Shown piece by piece: positions 14,321-21,217 of a stretch of 23,397 nucleotides of DNA; within the stretch, counting starts at the first letter, position 1; the number at the start of each line of letters is the position of its first letter. Source of the DNA: a virus. The translations under genes and the position numbers were made by a program. The stretch is from positions 1 through 23,397 of IMG/VR virus record IMGVR_UViG_3300028025_001788, one strand, 5' to 3'. The notes under the pieces were generated by a model that was given only the letters and a program-made list of their open reading frames with translations, ran no database searches and was not told where the DNA came from.

Positions 14321-15281
14321 TGCATACTTGCTCCTTCTTAAAATGTTTGAGTGCTTCTTTTAGACCGTCTTCCCACTTCTCGAACCACACAGTCTTCATC
14401 GTATCATACCAATATGTAGTTTCACCTTTTGGATACCATCTCCAGCAAGATAATTTCTCACCGCCAATTAAATTAGCGACGGGAACACCTACCGAGCCAG
14501 CGATATGTGCAATAGCGGAATCAACAGAGATAACTCCGTCCAATGCTTGAACTTTGTCAGCCGTGTCAACCCATAAATCGGAAGTGAGATAACCACCTTC
14601 TTGCTGTAGATTGACCCATTCAAACTCTGGATGTTTAGCTATAAAGTCATCCATGATTTGCTTAGGCATCTGCTTAGCTTTCATGTTCCAACTGGTGTTG
14701 GTAGTGGTATAACAGTATCCTATCATAGGTTTGTCTCTTTTTTCTTGATGTAGGTCAAGATTCTTAAATATACCTTCTGCACCAAAAATGTGCGGAACTG
14801 GCTTAGAAGACATAACTCCATGTTCCATAAGGCAATAAGGTATAGACATCACTTTGAGACGAAGACCATTCTTAATAGGCTGTTCCATATCGTAGAATCC
14901 GTCATGGTTAGGCAGCCTACGCAGGAGCTTTAGAATCTGTCTAGGGAACGCTAATTTAACCGACTTAGCCCCAGCCTCCTTCAACAGCGGAATAAAGCGA
15001 CTGAACTGAATCATATCGCCCCATCCTGCCTCACACCAAACTACAACATTCTCACCTTTGATAGACATACCGGGAATCCAAACACGCATCTTATCAAAGC
15101 TAGACTTAACTCCGTAGACTGGAGTAAGGTTCGGAAGAGACCGAAGCTCATGCAGATAGAAACCATATTCCCAGTTTCCCTCCTTAATGAGTTTCTGTCC
15201 CTTCTGATAAGCTGGATTAGCGTCTTCCTGATTCGTTACTGCGTAGAAGTTAATCCGACGATGTTTGTTAAGCTCCAGCAT
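14214..15281 (-). CDS. GT9-like (heptosyltransferase-fold) glycosyltransferase
   Basis: A 355-residue protein. Residues 76-100 (ENVVVWCEAGWGDMIQFSRF...IPLL) match the start of the GT-B N-domain in heptosyltransferase-like and TPR-linked glycosyltransferases. Residues 186-200 contain IGYCYTTTNTSWN. Residues 237-268 (WVDTADKVQALDG, then VISVDSAIAHIAGSVGVPV) are the sugar-nucleotide binding signature, with WRWYP and MKTVWF after it. The acceptor cannot be read; phage examples could modify host surface glycans, virion proteins or DNA. Residues 321-355 form a basic Thr/Arg/Lys tail that overlaps the 51-aa gene out of frame and is probably a run-on of a lost stop. The start overlaps the DUF3310 gene end by 14 bases. 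Confidence 0.8.
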   Translation of the reverse strand: MLELNKHRRINFYAVTNQEDANPAYQKGQKLIKEGNWEYGFYLHELRSLPNLTPVYGVKSSFDKMRVWIPGMSIKGENVVVWCEAGWGDMIQFSRFIPLLKEAGAKSVKLAFPRQILKLLRRLPNHDGFYDMEQPIKNGLRLKVMSIPYCLMEHGVMSSKPVPHIFGAEGIFKNLDLHQEKRDKPMIGYCYTTTNTSWNMKAKQMPKQIMDDFIAKHPEFEWVNLQQEGGYLTSDLWVDTADKVQALDGVISVDSAIAHIAGSVGVPVANLIGGEKLSCWRWYPKGETTYWYDTMKTVWFEKWEDGLKEALKHFKKEQVCNVVNDTGDKGKTKTTTRARPVRTAGDNKRGTSRKI

Positions 15282-15609
15282 AGTAATGTTCTTTCACCTC
15301 ATCGTAGACTGTGTGCAGCTTCTCAGCATAGTGTATGAGCTTCTCGATATCCTGACGACCTGCTTTGTAAGGAAATCGTAAAGCATACTTAATGATGTTG
15401 GCTGTATACGGGTCAAGATGGTAAGCATCAATGATATCCCATACTTGCATCTTAGCAACTTGGTAGTGATTACCGCCAACTTGCTTTGATGCTGGTTTCT
15501 CTTCTTGTTCCTCGTAGTAGTTAGCCGAGTAGATAAGTCTCTCTTCTCCCCCACACTTATCGTTTAACACTGCTGTTTTACGCTTTACATATTCATCTAA
15601 TGTGCTCAT
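15268..15609 (-). CDS. DUF3310 protein
   Basis: A 113-residue protein. I use the ATG at 15609 because it overlaps the upstream stop as ATGA and has AGGA 6-7 bases before it. The 25 residues upstream in this frame are antiparallel coding debris from the preceding gene. The C-terminal domain has GGNHYQ, QVWDIIDAYHLDPYTANIIK, then YALRFPYKAGRQDIEKLIHY, the pattern of DUF3310, a small helical domain common in phage replication regions and related to the T7 gp1.7 nucleotide kinase group. A role in nucleotide metabolism is therefore possible but not shown. The N-terminal 50 residues are charged and look flexible. Confidence 0.88.
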   Translation of the reverse strand: MSTLDEYVKRKTAVLNDKCGGEERLIYSANYYEEQEEKPASKQVGGNHYQVAKMQVWDIIDAYHLDPYTANIIKYALRFPYKAGRQDIEKLIHYAEKLHTVYDEVKEHYYAGA

Positions 15610-16346
15610 GCTAGTCCTTTCACTTCCGCTTTGTGTGTTTTCTCGCTCTTGGTCGCTTGGCTCCAACTTCCGCAAGCCTTGCACTGATATCGTTGATAAG
15701 TCCCAACAGACGAAATAGCAGTTCCACGCTTTTGAAGTCGAGGTTTAGAACAGGTGGGGCAAACAGGATTATTGGAAAAAAGATTATGATTAGGATGGTG
15801 TTTAATCCATGAAAACAACCTACGGTAAAGAGATTCCAACAACACGACATCTTGAATGTTATACGACTCCATAATCTTCCAAGCATCTTTATCGCCTTTC
15901 ATGCACTTCGTCCATAGTTCCATGCCAGCGTGTTCAGTTTTCTTACCTAAGCCAAGACGCTGAGATACATAGTCTAGCTTGTTAGAAGGAAACTTAAACT
16001 GGCTACGAACCACACGAAGTAAATCAATTTGTTTATAAGGTGATGGTGGATTATAACCAAATAAGAGGAACTCCTTGTTAAGCGTAGGAATGTCAAACTT
16101 AGTACCGTTATAATGCACCACAGCGTCAGCTTCGTCGAGAAGTCCATGAATACCTTTAAGCATAGCTTTTGGTTTAGATTGATATACAGAATCAAACATC
16201 ACCTCATCACTATCTAACCACTTAGCAGCCCAGCATAGGATGTTAGAGGAATCAATAATATGATTAGGTGATATGTTCTGGTCCCAGATTCCCCAGACAT
16301 ACGCAGTCATCGGTGATGTCTCTATGTCTAGTAGGAGAATCTTCAT
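15606..16346 (-). CDS. DEDD-type 3'-5' exonuclease (RNase H-like) with zinc ribbon
   Basis: A 246-residue protein. The RNase H-like exonuclease domain shows motif I D7-x-E9 (LLLDIETSP), motif II VVHYNGTKFD85 and motif III Y162-x3-D166 (YNIQDVVLLE), the DEDDy set of proofreading-type exonucleases related to the PolB exonuclease and YprB-like families. A C-terminal zinc ribbon is formed by C196-x2-C199 and C222-x2-C225, likely for nucleic acid binding. It is a free-standing enzyme in addition to the exonuclease domain of the polymerase at 18524-20173. In phages such proteins may process recombination ends or degrade host DNA. It is joined to both neighbours by ATGA overlaps. Confidence 0.88.
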   Translation of the reverse strand: MKILLLDIETSPMTAYVWGIWDQNISPNHIIDSSNILCWAAKWLDSDEVMFDSVYQSKPKAMLKGIHGLLDEADAVVHYNGTKFDIPTLNKEFLLFGYNPPSPYKQIDLLRVVRSQFKFPSNKLDYVSQRLGLGKKTEHAGMELWTKCMKGDKDAWKIMESYNIQDVVLLESLYRRLFSWIKHHPNHNLFSNNPVCPTCSKPRLQKRGTAISSVGTYQRYQCKACGSWSQATKSEKTHKAEVKGLA

Positions 16347-16624
16347 GCAAACTCCTTGCCGCAGTTAAAGACACAAGTGCCTTGAACGCAGTTAGGACAG
16401 GCTTTAAAGTTCTCACCATCATCAAACTCATCATCTTCAAAGTTAAATGAAAACTGTGCTTTATCTGTAACACCGATGTCATAGCCGTAAAACATAGACA
16501 ATGTCTTTTCAAACACTCTGGTGATGTCGGTATGAGCTGAGCCGTCAGGAATGTGAACAGTCACTAATACACGGTTAGGGTCATCTGTATCATCGTACTC
16601 ACTAAAATCAAAATGTAATCTCAT
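16343..16624 (-). CDS. Small acidic protein with C-terminal Cys cluster
   Basis: A 93-residue acidic protein. The N-terminal part (RLHFDFSEYDDTDDPNRVLV) and middle (DIGVTDKAQFSFNFEDDEFD) are predicted beta-rich. The C-terminus has ACPNCVQGTCVFNCGKEF, four Cys spaced C-x2-C-x4-C-x3-C, which could bind one zinc or iron. I do not recognise the family. It sits between a PD-(D/E)XK nuclease and the DEDD exonuclease and overlaps both by ATGA, so it is co-translated with DNA-processing enzymes and may be a small partner or regulator of one of them. That link is inference. Confidence 0.7.
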   Translation of the reverse strand: MRLHFDFSEYDDTDDPNRVLVTVHIPDGSAHTDITRVFEKTLSMFYGYDIGVTDKAQFSFNFEDDEFDDGENFKACPNCVQGTCVFNCGKEFA

Positions 16625-16965
16625 TTGTTGTGTTCCTTTGAAATAATATCAAAAAATGCTTCAGCATCTAAGACAACTAAAGGCTTCCGCTTGTTTTGCT
16701 TCATTACTAATAGTGGTTCAACTAATCCGTGTGTACAGGCTTGGTCGTAATAGTTATACACCGCTATCTTTGCTAAGTTCTTACATTCAATCTGAAAAGG
16801 AATTAAGTCTCTAGCATGGGGACTTAACTTTACATCCTCTCCCCCTGCTCCCATTGAAGTTGACACTAAGTCGCCCTGCCTTAGCTGGGGAAATCTTTTT
16901 TGCAGTTGTGTTACGACCCACTTTTGCAGGTTTCTTCCCTTTGCTTTTGCTGATTGGGGCTTCAT
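16621..16965 (-). CDS. PD-(D/E)XK nuclease, phage resolvase-like family
   Basis: A 114-residue protein. I start at the ATG at 16965, which has GAGG 9 bases upstream, rather than the TTG at 16992. It carries a well-known phage pattern: SAKAKGRNLQKWVVTQL, then VSTSMGAGGEDVKLSPHARD, PFQIECKN and YYDQACTHG. The catalytic set is E43-D44 in GGED and E60-C-K62, as in PD-(D/E)XK enzymes. Members of this family are candidate Holliday junction resolvases or end-processing nucleases. The conserved N-terminal block is fully encoded within a region that the upstream gene also reads, in another frame (16811-16965). Its stop overlaps the next start as ATGA. Confidence 0.83.
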   Translation of the reverse strand: MKPQSAKAKGRNLQKWVVTQLQKRFPQLRQGDLVSTSMGAGGEDVKLSPHARDLIPFQIECKNLAKIAVYNYYDQACTHGLVEPLLVMKQNKRKPLVVLDAEAFFDIISKEHNK

Positions 16966-17221
16966 CTTCTTTAACCTCGATTTGTTGGTCAATAATCCAA
17001 GACTTAGGAATACTGATTACATTGTTACATAAATGGTCTGACACAGTCCCAGCGACACAAACACCGTCGTCTGTTTCTGCTACAAGGAATCCAACAGTAA
17101 TACAAGTAGCTAAATCAACTTTAGGTTCTTCCCAGCCAGCATCGGCTTGAGCGTCAATCCATGTTAGTCTAACTATTGGTGCTTCTGTTAGATTCTTTAG
17201 TTTTACTTCGGTGGTTGCCAT
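16811..17221 (-). CDS. Conserved small phage protein with out-of-frame C-terminal tail
   Basis: A 136-residue frame. Residues 1-85 form a recognisable small phage family: VRLTWIDAQADAGWEE, then ATCITVGFLVAETDD, VCVAGTVSDHLCNN, VISIPKSWII. The function is unknown. Beyond residue 85 the frame runs on into the nuclease gene for about 155 bases in a different frame, giving a Lys/Gly/Arg-rich tail (SKSKGKKPAKVGRNTTAKK). Relatives of this family end near the IPKSWII region as I recall them. The tail is therefore either a run-on caused by loss of a stop (or a sequencing/assembly indel) or a genuine overprinted extension. The start overlaps the flap nuclease end by 19 bases, with AAGGG before the ATG. 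Confidence 0.72.
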   Translation of the reverse strand: MATTEVKLKNLTEAPIVRLTWIDAQADAGWEEPKVDLATCITVGFLVAETDDGVCVAGTVSDHLCNNVISIPKSWIIDQQIEVKEDEAPISKSKGKKPAKVGRNTTAKKISPAKAGRLSVNFNGSRGRGCKVKSPC

Positions 17222-17877
17222 ACCTGCCCTTCTTCTCTAAGAATCCATAGGAGACGACCATTCTCAACGACACGGTCTAAATTGTTGTCGTATGCTGCTA
17301 AGACAACATCGTACATTTCTTTCTCTGTCTTGCAATCCGCTAACATCTTCTTAGATTTAACAGGACCAATACCAGCTAGTCCAATGATGTTGTCAACTGT
17401 ATCTCCTGTCAACATCTGTAGATAGAAATTACGGATTCCTTCTTCTTCGGTGATGTAGTACTGCTCATCCTTAACGAAGTTGTAATGATTACCACGAATC
17501 ATGTTGAGGTCTTTGTCTAAGCTAACAATGATTGTCTCGTCTGGTTCGTGTTTGTAGGCTTCAATACCAAGTTTATCGTCAGCTTCAATACCATTAACCT
17601 CAATGAAACCCCATGACTTTTGCATATATTCACGGAGTAATCCAAAGTGGTACGGCTTATCAGCTTTCCGAGTTCCTTTGTACGGAGCAGTAACAGCAAC
17701 TTCATTTCTGAAGTTACCGCTACCAGTCAAATAGCCTTCGACCTCGTCGACAGGAAGGTTTACATAGAGATTGTCCAAGAATTCAGATAGACGAGCTAAC
17801 GCAAACTCTGCAGGGTCTCCTTCAGAAGCAAATCCAAACCTGTAAACCAAAATATCCGCATCGACGAGAGCCTTCAT
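17203..17877 (-). CDS. 5'-3' exonuclease / flap endonuclease (T5 D15/T7 gp6-like)
   Basis: A 224-residue nuclease of the PIN-like/FEN fold, which removes RNA primers and flaps during replication. Acidic metal ligands are visible at D6-x-D8 (LVDADIL), E98-A-D100-D101 (NGIEADDK), D121-x-D123 (VSLDKDLNM) and D159...D162 (TGDTVDN). The last leads into the helix-three-turn-helix GLAGIGPVKSKKML at about 166-179, which binds duplex DNA. The length is shorter than T5 D15 (291 aa) but covers the full catalytic core. It starts on a TAATG overlap with the ssDNA-binding protein gene, so primer removal and strand binding proteins are made together. Confidence 0.92.
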   Translation of the reverse strand: MKALVDADILVYRFGFASEGDPAEFALARLSEFLDNLYVNLPVDEVEGYLTGSGNFRNEVAVTAPYKGTRKADKPYHFGLLREYMQKSWGFIEVNGIEADDKLGIEAYKHEPDETIIVSLDKDLNMIRGNHYNFVKDEQYYITEEEGIRNFYLQMLTGDTVDNIIGLAGIGPVKSKKMLADCKTEKEMYDVVLAAYDNNLDRVVENGRLLWILREEGQVWQPPK

Positions 17878-18299
17878 TACAGTGCTATCTCGTCGTCGAG
17901 TTCTTCTTCAACATTGCTGTCAGCGTTGTAAACAACGAGGTCAGTGATTGTGATTTTAACTAACGATGGTGAGATACCCTTCTTAGCTTGCCACTTCCAT
18001 TCGTAAGGCTTAATCAAAGCAGTTGCTTTAGAACCGTTACCTACAGCTTCTTTGATTTCTTTACCAGACTTGTCGAATGGGATAATTTCATAGTTGCTCT
18101 TCGCTGTCAAGAACCAACCTTTTTCAGGCTTGTCAGGACGCTGACGAGGACTCAAACCTGCTTGCTCTAAAGCACTGACGGCTTCTTTGCTGAGGTTACA
18201 GAGGTCTACTTGATACTTACCAGACATCTCTGATTTCTTGTTGAAGAAAGCCCACTGAACTTCGGCTTCTAACTTGATTGGTTTTTCTAAATTACTCAT
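17877..18299 (-). CDS. ssDNA-binding protein (T7 gp2.5-like)
   Basis: A 140-residue protein of the gp2.5 type. An OB-like core includes VQWAFFNKKSEMSGKYQVDL, a GWFLTAKSNY strand, VGNGSKATALIKPYEWKW, then the GISPSLVKITITDLVVYN strand. The C-terminus is an acidic tail ending in a hydrophobic residue (NVEEELDDEIAL), the part that in T7 contacts DNA polymerase and helicase and competes with DNA. A strong ribosome site AAGGAG (18306-18311) stands 6 bases before the ATG. This is one of the few genes in the arm not overlapped by its upstream neighbour, fitting a protein needed in large amounts. Its length is somewhat below T7 gp2.5 (232 aa). Confidence 0.9.
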   Translation of the reverse strand: MSNLEKPIKLEAEVQWAFFNKKSEMSGKYQVDLCNLSKEAVSALEQAGLSPRQRPDKPEKGWFLTAKSNYEIIPFDKSGKEIKEAVGNGSKATALIKPYEWKWQAKKGISPSLVKITITDLVVYNADSNVEEELDDEIAL

Positions 18300-18332
18300 A
18301 TAAAGCTCCTTAAATATACTGCGTTGATTAAA

Positions 18333-18524
18333 CTACTGAATTGTACTACTAAACTGGTTAAATACATCTAAACCATCCAATGTACCACTATCAACTGCTT
18401 CATAAGCATCCGCTAGTAAGTCCATTGTTTCTTCGATACTAACTGAAGTCCCGATAGAGTAAGTGTTATCTTCAAACAGATTGATAATCACTTGCCCGAT
18501 AACCTGTAATTCTTTTTCTTCCAT
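18333..18524 (-). CDS. Small acidic protein, 63 aa, unknown
   Basis: A 63-residue acidic protein. The start is the ATG at 18524, which overlaps the polymerase stop by one base (TGATG); the TTG one codon further upstream is less likely. It reads EEKELQVIGQVIINLFEDNT, then a helical EETMDLLADAYEAVDSGTLD and GLDVFNQF. It has no Cys, no membrane segment and no known motif. I do not recognise the family. It lies between DNA polymerase and ssDNA-binding protein, so a replication-accessory role is possible. A 33-base gap with the next gene's ribosome site follows it. Confidence 0.7.
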   Translation of the reverse strand: MEEKELQVIGQVIINLFEDNTYSIGTSVSIEETMDLLADAYEAVDSGTLDGLDVFNQFSSTIQ

Positions 18525-20173
18525 CAATGAGTCTCTTTCCAGTTATTGCCAACTTTATATTCGCCCGTTAATGGACACCGCATATCTAGGATTTTACCAG
18601 CTTCTTCGATACTTTCAACCCCGTACTTACCCGTAGTTTCAGCATCGGCTTCCTTGACTTCAATCTGCCACTCATCATGGACATTTGCTTTAAACTCATG
18701 CCAAATCTTAGCACGAACTAGCTTTTTATGCAAGATGACAACAGCTTGTTTCATTACGATTGCACCAGCACCTTGAAGCAGTGTGTTGACTGAGCTATGT
18801 TCTGACCGCACGAGTAGCTGTCTTCCATCAAGACCCGGCAATTTGCCTTTTTTAGCGTAGAGGCGACCAACTTTCTCCCGTAGCTTTGCAAGTTTGGGGG
18901 TGTTGCGTAGAAAAGAATCAATAAGTTTTTGTCCTTCCTTCGCTGAACCACCAACAATCTTCCCGATTTTGGCACTTCCTGCACCATATAAGAAGGCATA
19001 AATAAATGTCTTCGCTTGGTTCCTCGTTTCAAGCCCAGCAGCTTTTTGATTGGCTGTGTGAATGTCGCCGGATATAACTTCATTCGTATACGCATCATCG
19101 TTCATATAGTGAGCCAGCATCCGAAGCTCCAAACCTGAAGCATCAATACCGACTAACTTATTTCCTTTCTCAACTATCCATAACTCCCGACATTCAGGAC
19201 CGTATATCGCACCACTGTTAGGTATCTGAGCCATGTTAGGACTCATGTGCGTCATACGACCTGTGACGGCTCCGTTTGTAATAACCCTACCATGTACCCT
19301 ACCATCTTCTTTGACAGCTTCTAGCCACGATTCTACCTGTGCTATCCGCTTCTGAAGCATTAGGTATTCTGCGATGGCTTTCGCTTCGGGGATGTCGATA
19401 CCTTCGAGCGTGGTTTCGTCGACGATGACGCTACCTTTCTCGGTGTGCTTCGTGGGCTTCCAACCTTTTTCGATGAGTCGCTCTGCAATTTGCTTGCGAC
19501 TTCCGGGGTTGAAAACAGTGACAATGTCTTTGAGGGGTTTACCCAGCTTACTAATGCGATTAGACTCGACTCTGGCAGGGAAAATACTTTGCATCTCAAC
19601 CTGAATAGAATCCAGCTTAGTTTTAAGTGTAGATAGTAGTTGTAAAGCTCCGACTTGATTAAGTTTAAACCCTGATTTTTCTTGCTTCGTGATGATAGCT
19701 TGGACTTCATGTTCTAACTCCTGTGACTTCGGTGAAAATTCTTGTTGTTGTAATTCTGCTACTAAGTGTGAATAAAGTTGTTGTGTAACTAAAGTATCTT
19801 GAATACAGTAGTCTTCCATCTCCTGAGACCAGCCAGCATCCCAGTCGCAGAAGTCTCCTTTAGGAAAGCCAAGACGCTGTCCCCATGCTTCAAGACTGTG
19901 TCCTCCTTCGAGACTTGGGTTGAGTAGGCGACTTAACACGAGCGTGTCGCACACTTGGCTCAACTTCATCGTAACTTTCCATGTCTCTTTCAGTACTTGG
20001 GAGTCGAAGCTGATTCCGTTGTGCATGATAATCAAATCGCAACCTACCAAATACTCTTGTAATCCACTTGCTGCTTTCCATACCTTTACCTCATTTGTTT
20101 CAATGTTACGAGTGACACAAAGCCAAATCACATCATGTCTACTGTTGGTTTCGATGTCGAGAACTATTTTCAT
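18524..20173 (-). CDS. DNA polymerase, family A, with 3'-5' exonuclease (T7 gp5-like)
   Basis: A 549-residue replicative polymerase. The exonuclease domain has D6-x-E8 (VLDIETN), HNGISFD57 and Y122-x3-D126 (YCIQDTLV). Polymerase motif A is VGID344ASGLELRML, motif B is R384NQAK388TFIY392AFLYG, and motif C is H499-D500-E501 (ANVHDEW). It ends GNNWKETH, parallel to T7 GPNWAICH. It is shorter than T7 gp5 (704 aa). The exonuclease domain is compact, and the thumb segment that carries the thioredoxin-binding insert in T7 is reduced to about 20 residues between IFPARVE and FNPGSRKQI. It should thus work without thioredoxin. Tyr392 sits at the O-helix position equivalent to E. coli Phe762. Confidence 0.96.
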   Translation of the reverse strand: MKIVLDIETNSRHDVIWLCVTRNIETNEVKVWKAASGLQEYLVGCDLIIMHNGISFDSQVLKETWKVTMKLSQVCDTLVLSRLLNPSLEGGHSLEAWGQRLGFPKGDFCDWDAGWSQEMEDYCIQDTLVTQQLYSHLVAELQQQEFSPKSQELEHEVQAIITKQEKSGFKLNQVGALQLLSTLKTKLDSIQVEMQSIFPARVESNRISKLGKPLKDIVTVFNPGSRKQIAERLIEKGWKPTKHTEKGSVIVDETTLEGIDIPEAKAIAEYLMLQKRIAQVESWLEAVKEDGRVHGRVITNGAVTGRMTHMSPNMAQIPNSGAIYGPECRELWIVEKGNKLVGIDASGLELRMLAHYMNDDAYTNEVISGDIHTANQKAAGLETRNQAKTFIYAFLYGAGSAKIGKIVGGSAKEGQKLIDSFLRNTPKLAKLREKVGRLYAKKGKLPGLDGRQLLVRSEHSSVNTLLQGAGAIVMKQAVVILHKKLVRAKIWHEFKANVHDEWQIEVKEADAETTGKYGVESIEEAGKILDMRCPLTGEYKVGNNWKETH

Positions 20174-20177
20174 GTAG

Positions 20178-20843
20178 TTATCTTACCAGATGTTCATACT
20201 GTTTTGCAACGAAGATGAGGTTAGCACCACAACGAATTAGTGAAAAATAGTTGTTTTCCTCCAACAAACTGCTCACGGCATCAGCGTAGTTAATCCTGTC
20301 GCTGCCGCCTACTTCGACACAAATAACCTTAAACGGATATCGTTCAAAGTCAATAGATTTCAGAATGTCGTAGTCAAGACCTTCCACATCAATCGTCAGA
20401 AAGTCAGGAATAGCTCTATTCTGTAAGACTTGAGATACCGTCATTACTGGTAATGTTCTAATTTCGTGAATCTTAAATTCTGGGTTATCCGCAACAAAGG
20501 CTTCGACTGTAGCGTGGTCAAAAGAGTTACGACCAGAGTACTCATCAACCATGTAAAAGTCTAAGAATCCTGATTCCTTACCGACACCGAAGTTCAGGTT
20601 AATGTCTTGTGGACGGTCAACCATGAACTGCTGAAATAGGTACGGATTAGCTTCGACATTGATACCACGAGAACCAGCATCGTAGAATAACTTAGTGTTG
20701 CTGATGTTGCTAGGATGGTGTGCTCCGATGTCTAGGTAAGAAGGATTATCAATTCCCAGATTGTCAAAAACAGCACGAATAACAATATCATCTCCATGTT
20801 GTGCATAGGTAACTCCTCCGAAGCGTTGGTCAGGGTGCGTCAT
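20178..20843 (-). CDS. FkbM-family SAM-dependent methyltransferase
   Basis: A 221-residue methyltransferase. Residues 36-46 (YLDIGAHHPSN) are the SAM-binding loop. INVEANP at about 61-67 is the acidic position that contacts the ribose. DFLTIDVEGLDYDILKSIDF at about 147-166, followed by VICVEV, is the FkbM signature. FkbM enzymes O-methylate sugars and small molecules. They are frequent auxiliary genes in aquatic phages, where they are thought to alter surface glycans. The acceptor here is unknown. The gene overlaps the DUF1289 gene end by 14 bases and is placed directly before the DNA polymerase with a 4-base gap. With the GT9-like glycosyltransferase at 14214-15281 it may modify the same glycan, which is inference. 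Confidence 0.9.
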   Translation of the reverse strand: MTHPDQRFGGVTYAQHGDDIVIRAVFDNLGIDNPSYLDIGAHHPSNISNTKLFYDAGSRGINVEANPYLFQQFMVDRPQDINLNFGVGKESGFLDFYMVDEYSGRNSFDHATVEAFVADNPEFKIHEIRTLPVMTVSQVLQNRAIPDFLTIDVEGLDYDILKSIDFERYPFKVICVEVGGSDRINYADAVSSLLEENNYFSLIRCGANLIFVAKQYEHLVR

Positions 20844-21045
20844 TTAATAACCTTTCTAATACTGCTAGTTTCTCATCGTCAGTCATTACATACCATGTGC
20901 TGATTTCTTCTTTTGTTCGACCACAATCATTACATTGTTGAATAGTAATGTCGTAGGTACATTTACCAATACAAGGTGATTTTACAACTGATTGATTACG
21001 CTCATTCTCTGCTAGTGCTTCATAAACTTCTTGGTCGTATTTCAT
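20830..21045 (-). CDS. DUF1289 protein
   Basis: A 71-residue protein. I start at the ATG at 21045 because everything upstream in this frame is overlapped by the better supported 46-aa gene at 21077-21217 and looks non-coding (Trp/Leu-rich). The C-terminal part is a clear DUF1289 domain: SPC25IGKC29TYD...C38NDC41GRTKEEISTW, then MTDDEKLAVLERL. The four Cys probably bind a metal. DUF1289 is common in proteobacterial genomes and its function is unknown, so a phage copy points to a proteobacterial host and possible acquisition from it. GGAAAA precedes the ATG. The stop lies within the FkbM gene start. Confidence 0.85.
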   Translation of the reverse strand: MKYDQEVYEALAENERNQSVVKSPCIGKCTYDITIQQCNDCGRTKEEISTWYVMTDDEKLAVLERLLNDAP

Positions 21046-21076
21046 ATCTGTTTTCCATTTCCATAAGTTATTCCAG

Positions 21077-21217
21077 TTAGGCAGGTGTAGCGGTGGGCAT
21101 TTCCAGACCATTAGTATTCCTATAAGCCATATACTCCATTGGAGCGTGTTGTTTAAAATACTGCTCCATCTTTGCATACTGCTCAATTACATCTAAAAAC
21201 TCAAACTGCTTAATCAT
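21077..21217 (-). CDS. Small protein, 46 aa, unknown
   Basis: A 46-residue gene below the usual size cut-off. It starts at the ATG overlapping the upstream stop as ATGA (21214-21217) and reads IKQFEFLDVIEQYAKMEQYF, then KQHAPMEYMAYRNTNGLEMP. The N-terminal half is an amphipathic helix and the end is short and Pro/Thr-rich. I do not recognise a family. Support comes from the ATGA junction, the AAGAAAGG sequence about 10 bases upstream and the fact that the alternative frame here (an N-terminal extension of DUF1289) has poor coding character. A 31-base gap leads to the DUF1289 start. Confidence 0.65.
   Translation of the reverse strand: MIKQFEFLDVIEQYAKMEQYFKQHAPMEYMAYRNTNGLEMPTATPA

Noticed and set aside
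18300-18360. Weak promoter-like TTCAGT-16-TATATT on the - strand before the SSB gene
   Set aside because: The -35 match is poor and the spacing short. The AT-rich gap is sufficiently explained by a strong ribosome site (AAGGAG).
20830-21186. N-terminal Trp-rich, hydrophobic extension of the DUF1289 protein (118 aa version)
   Set aside because: The extension lies over the 46-aa gene whose ATGA junction is well supported. The DUF1289 domain needs only the shorter start.
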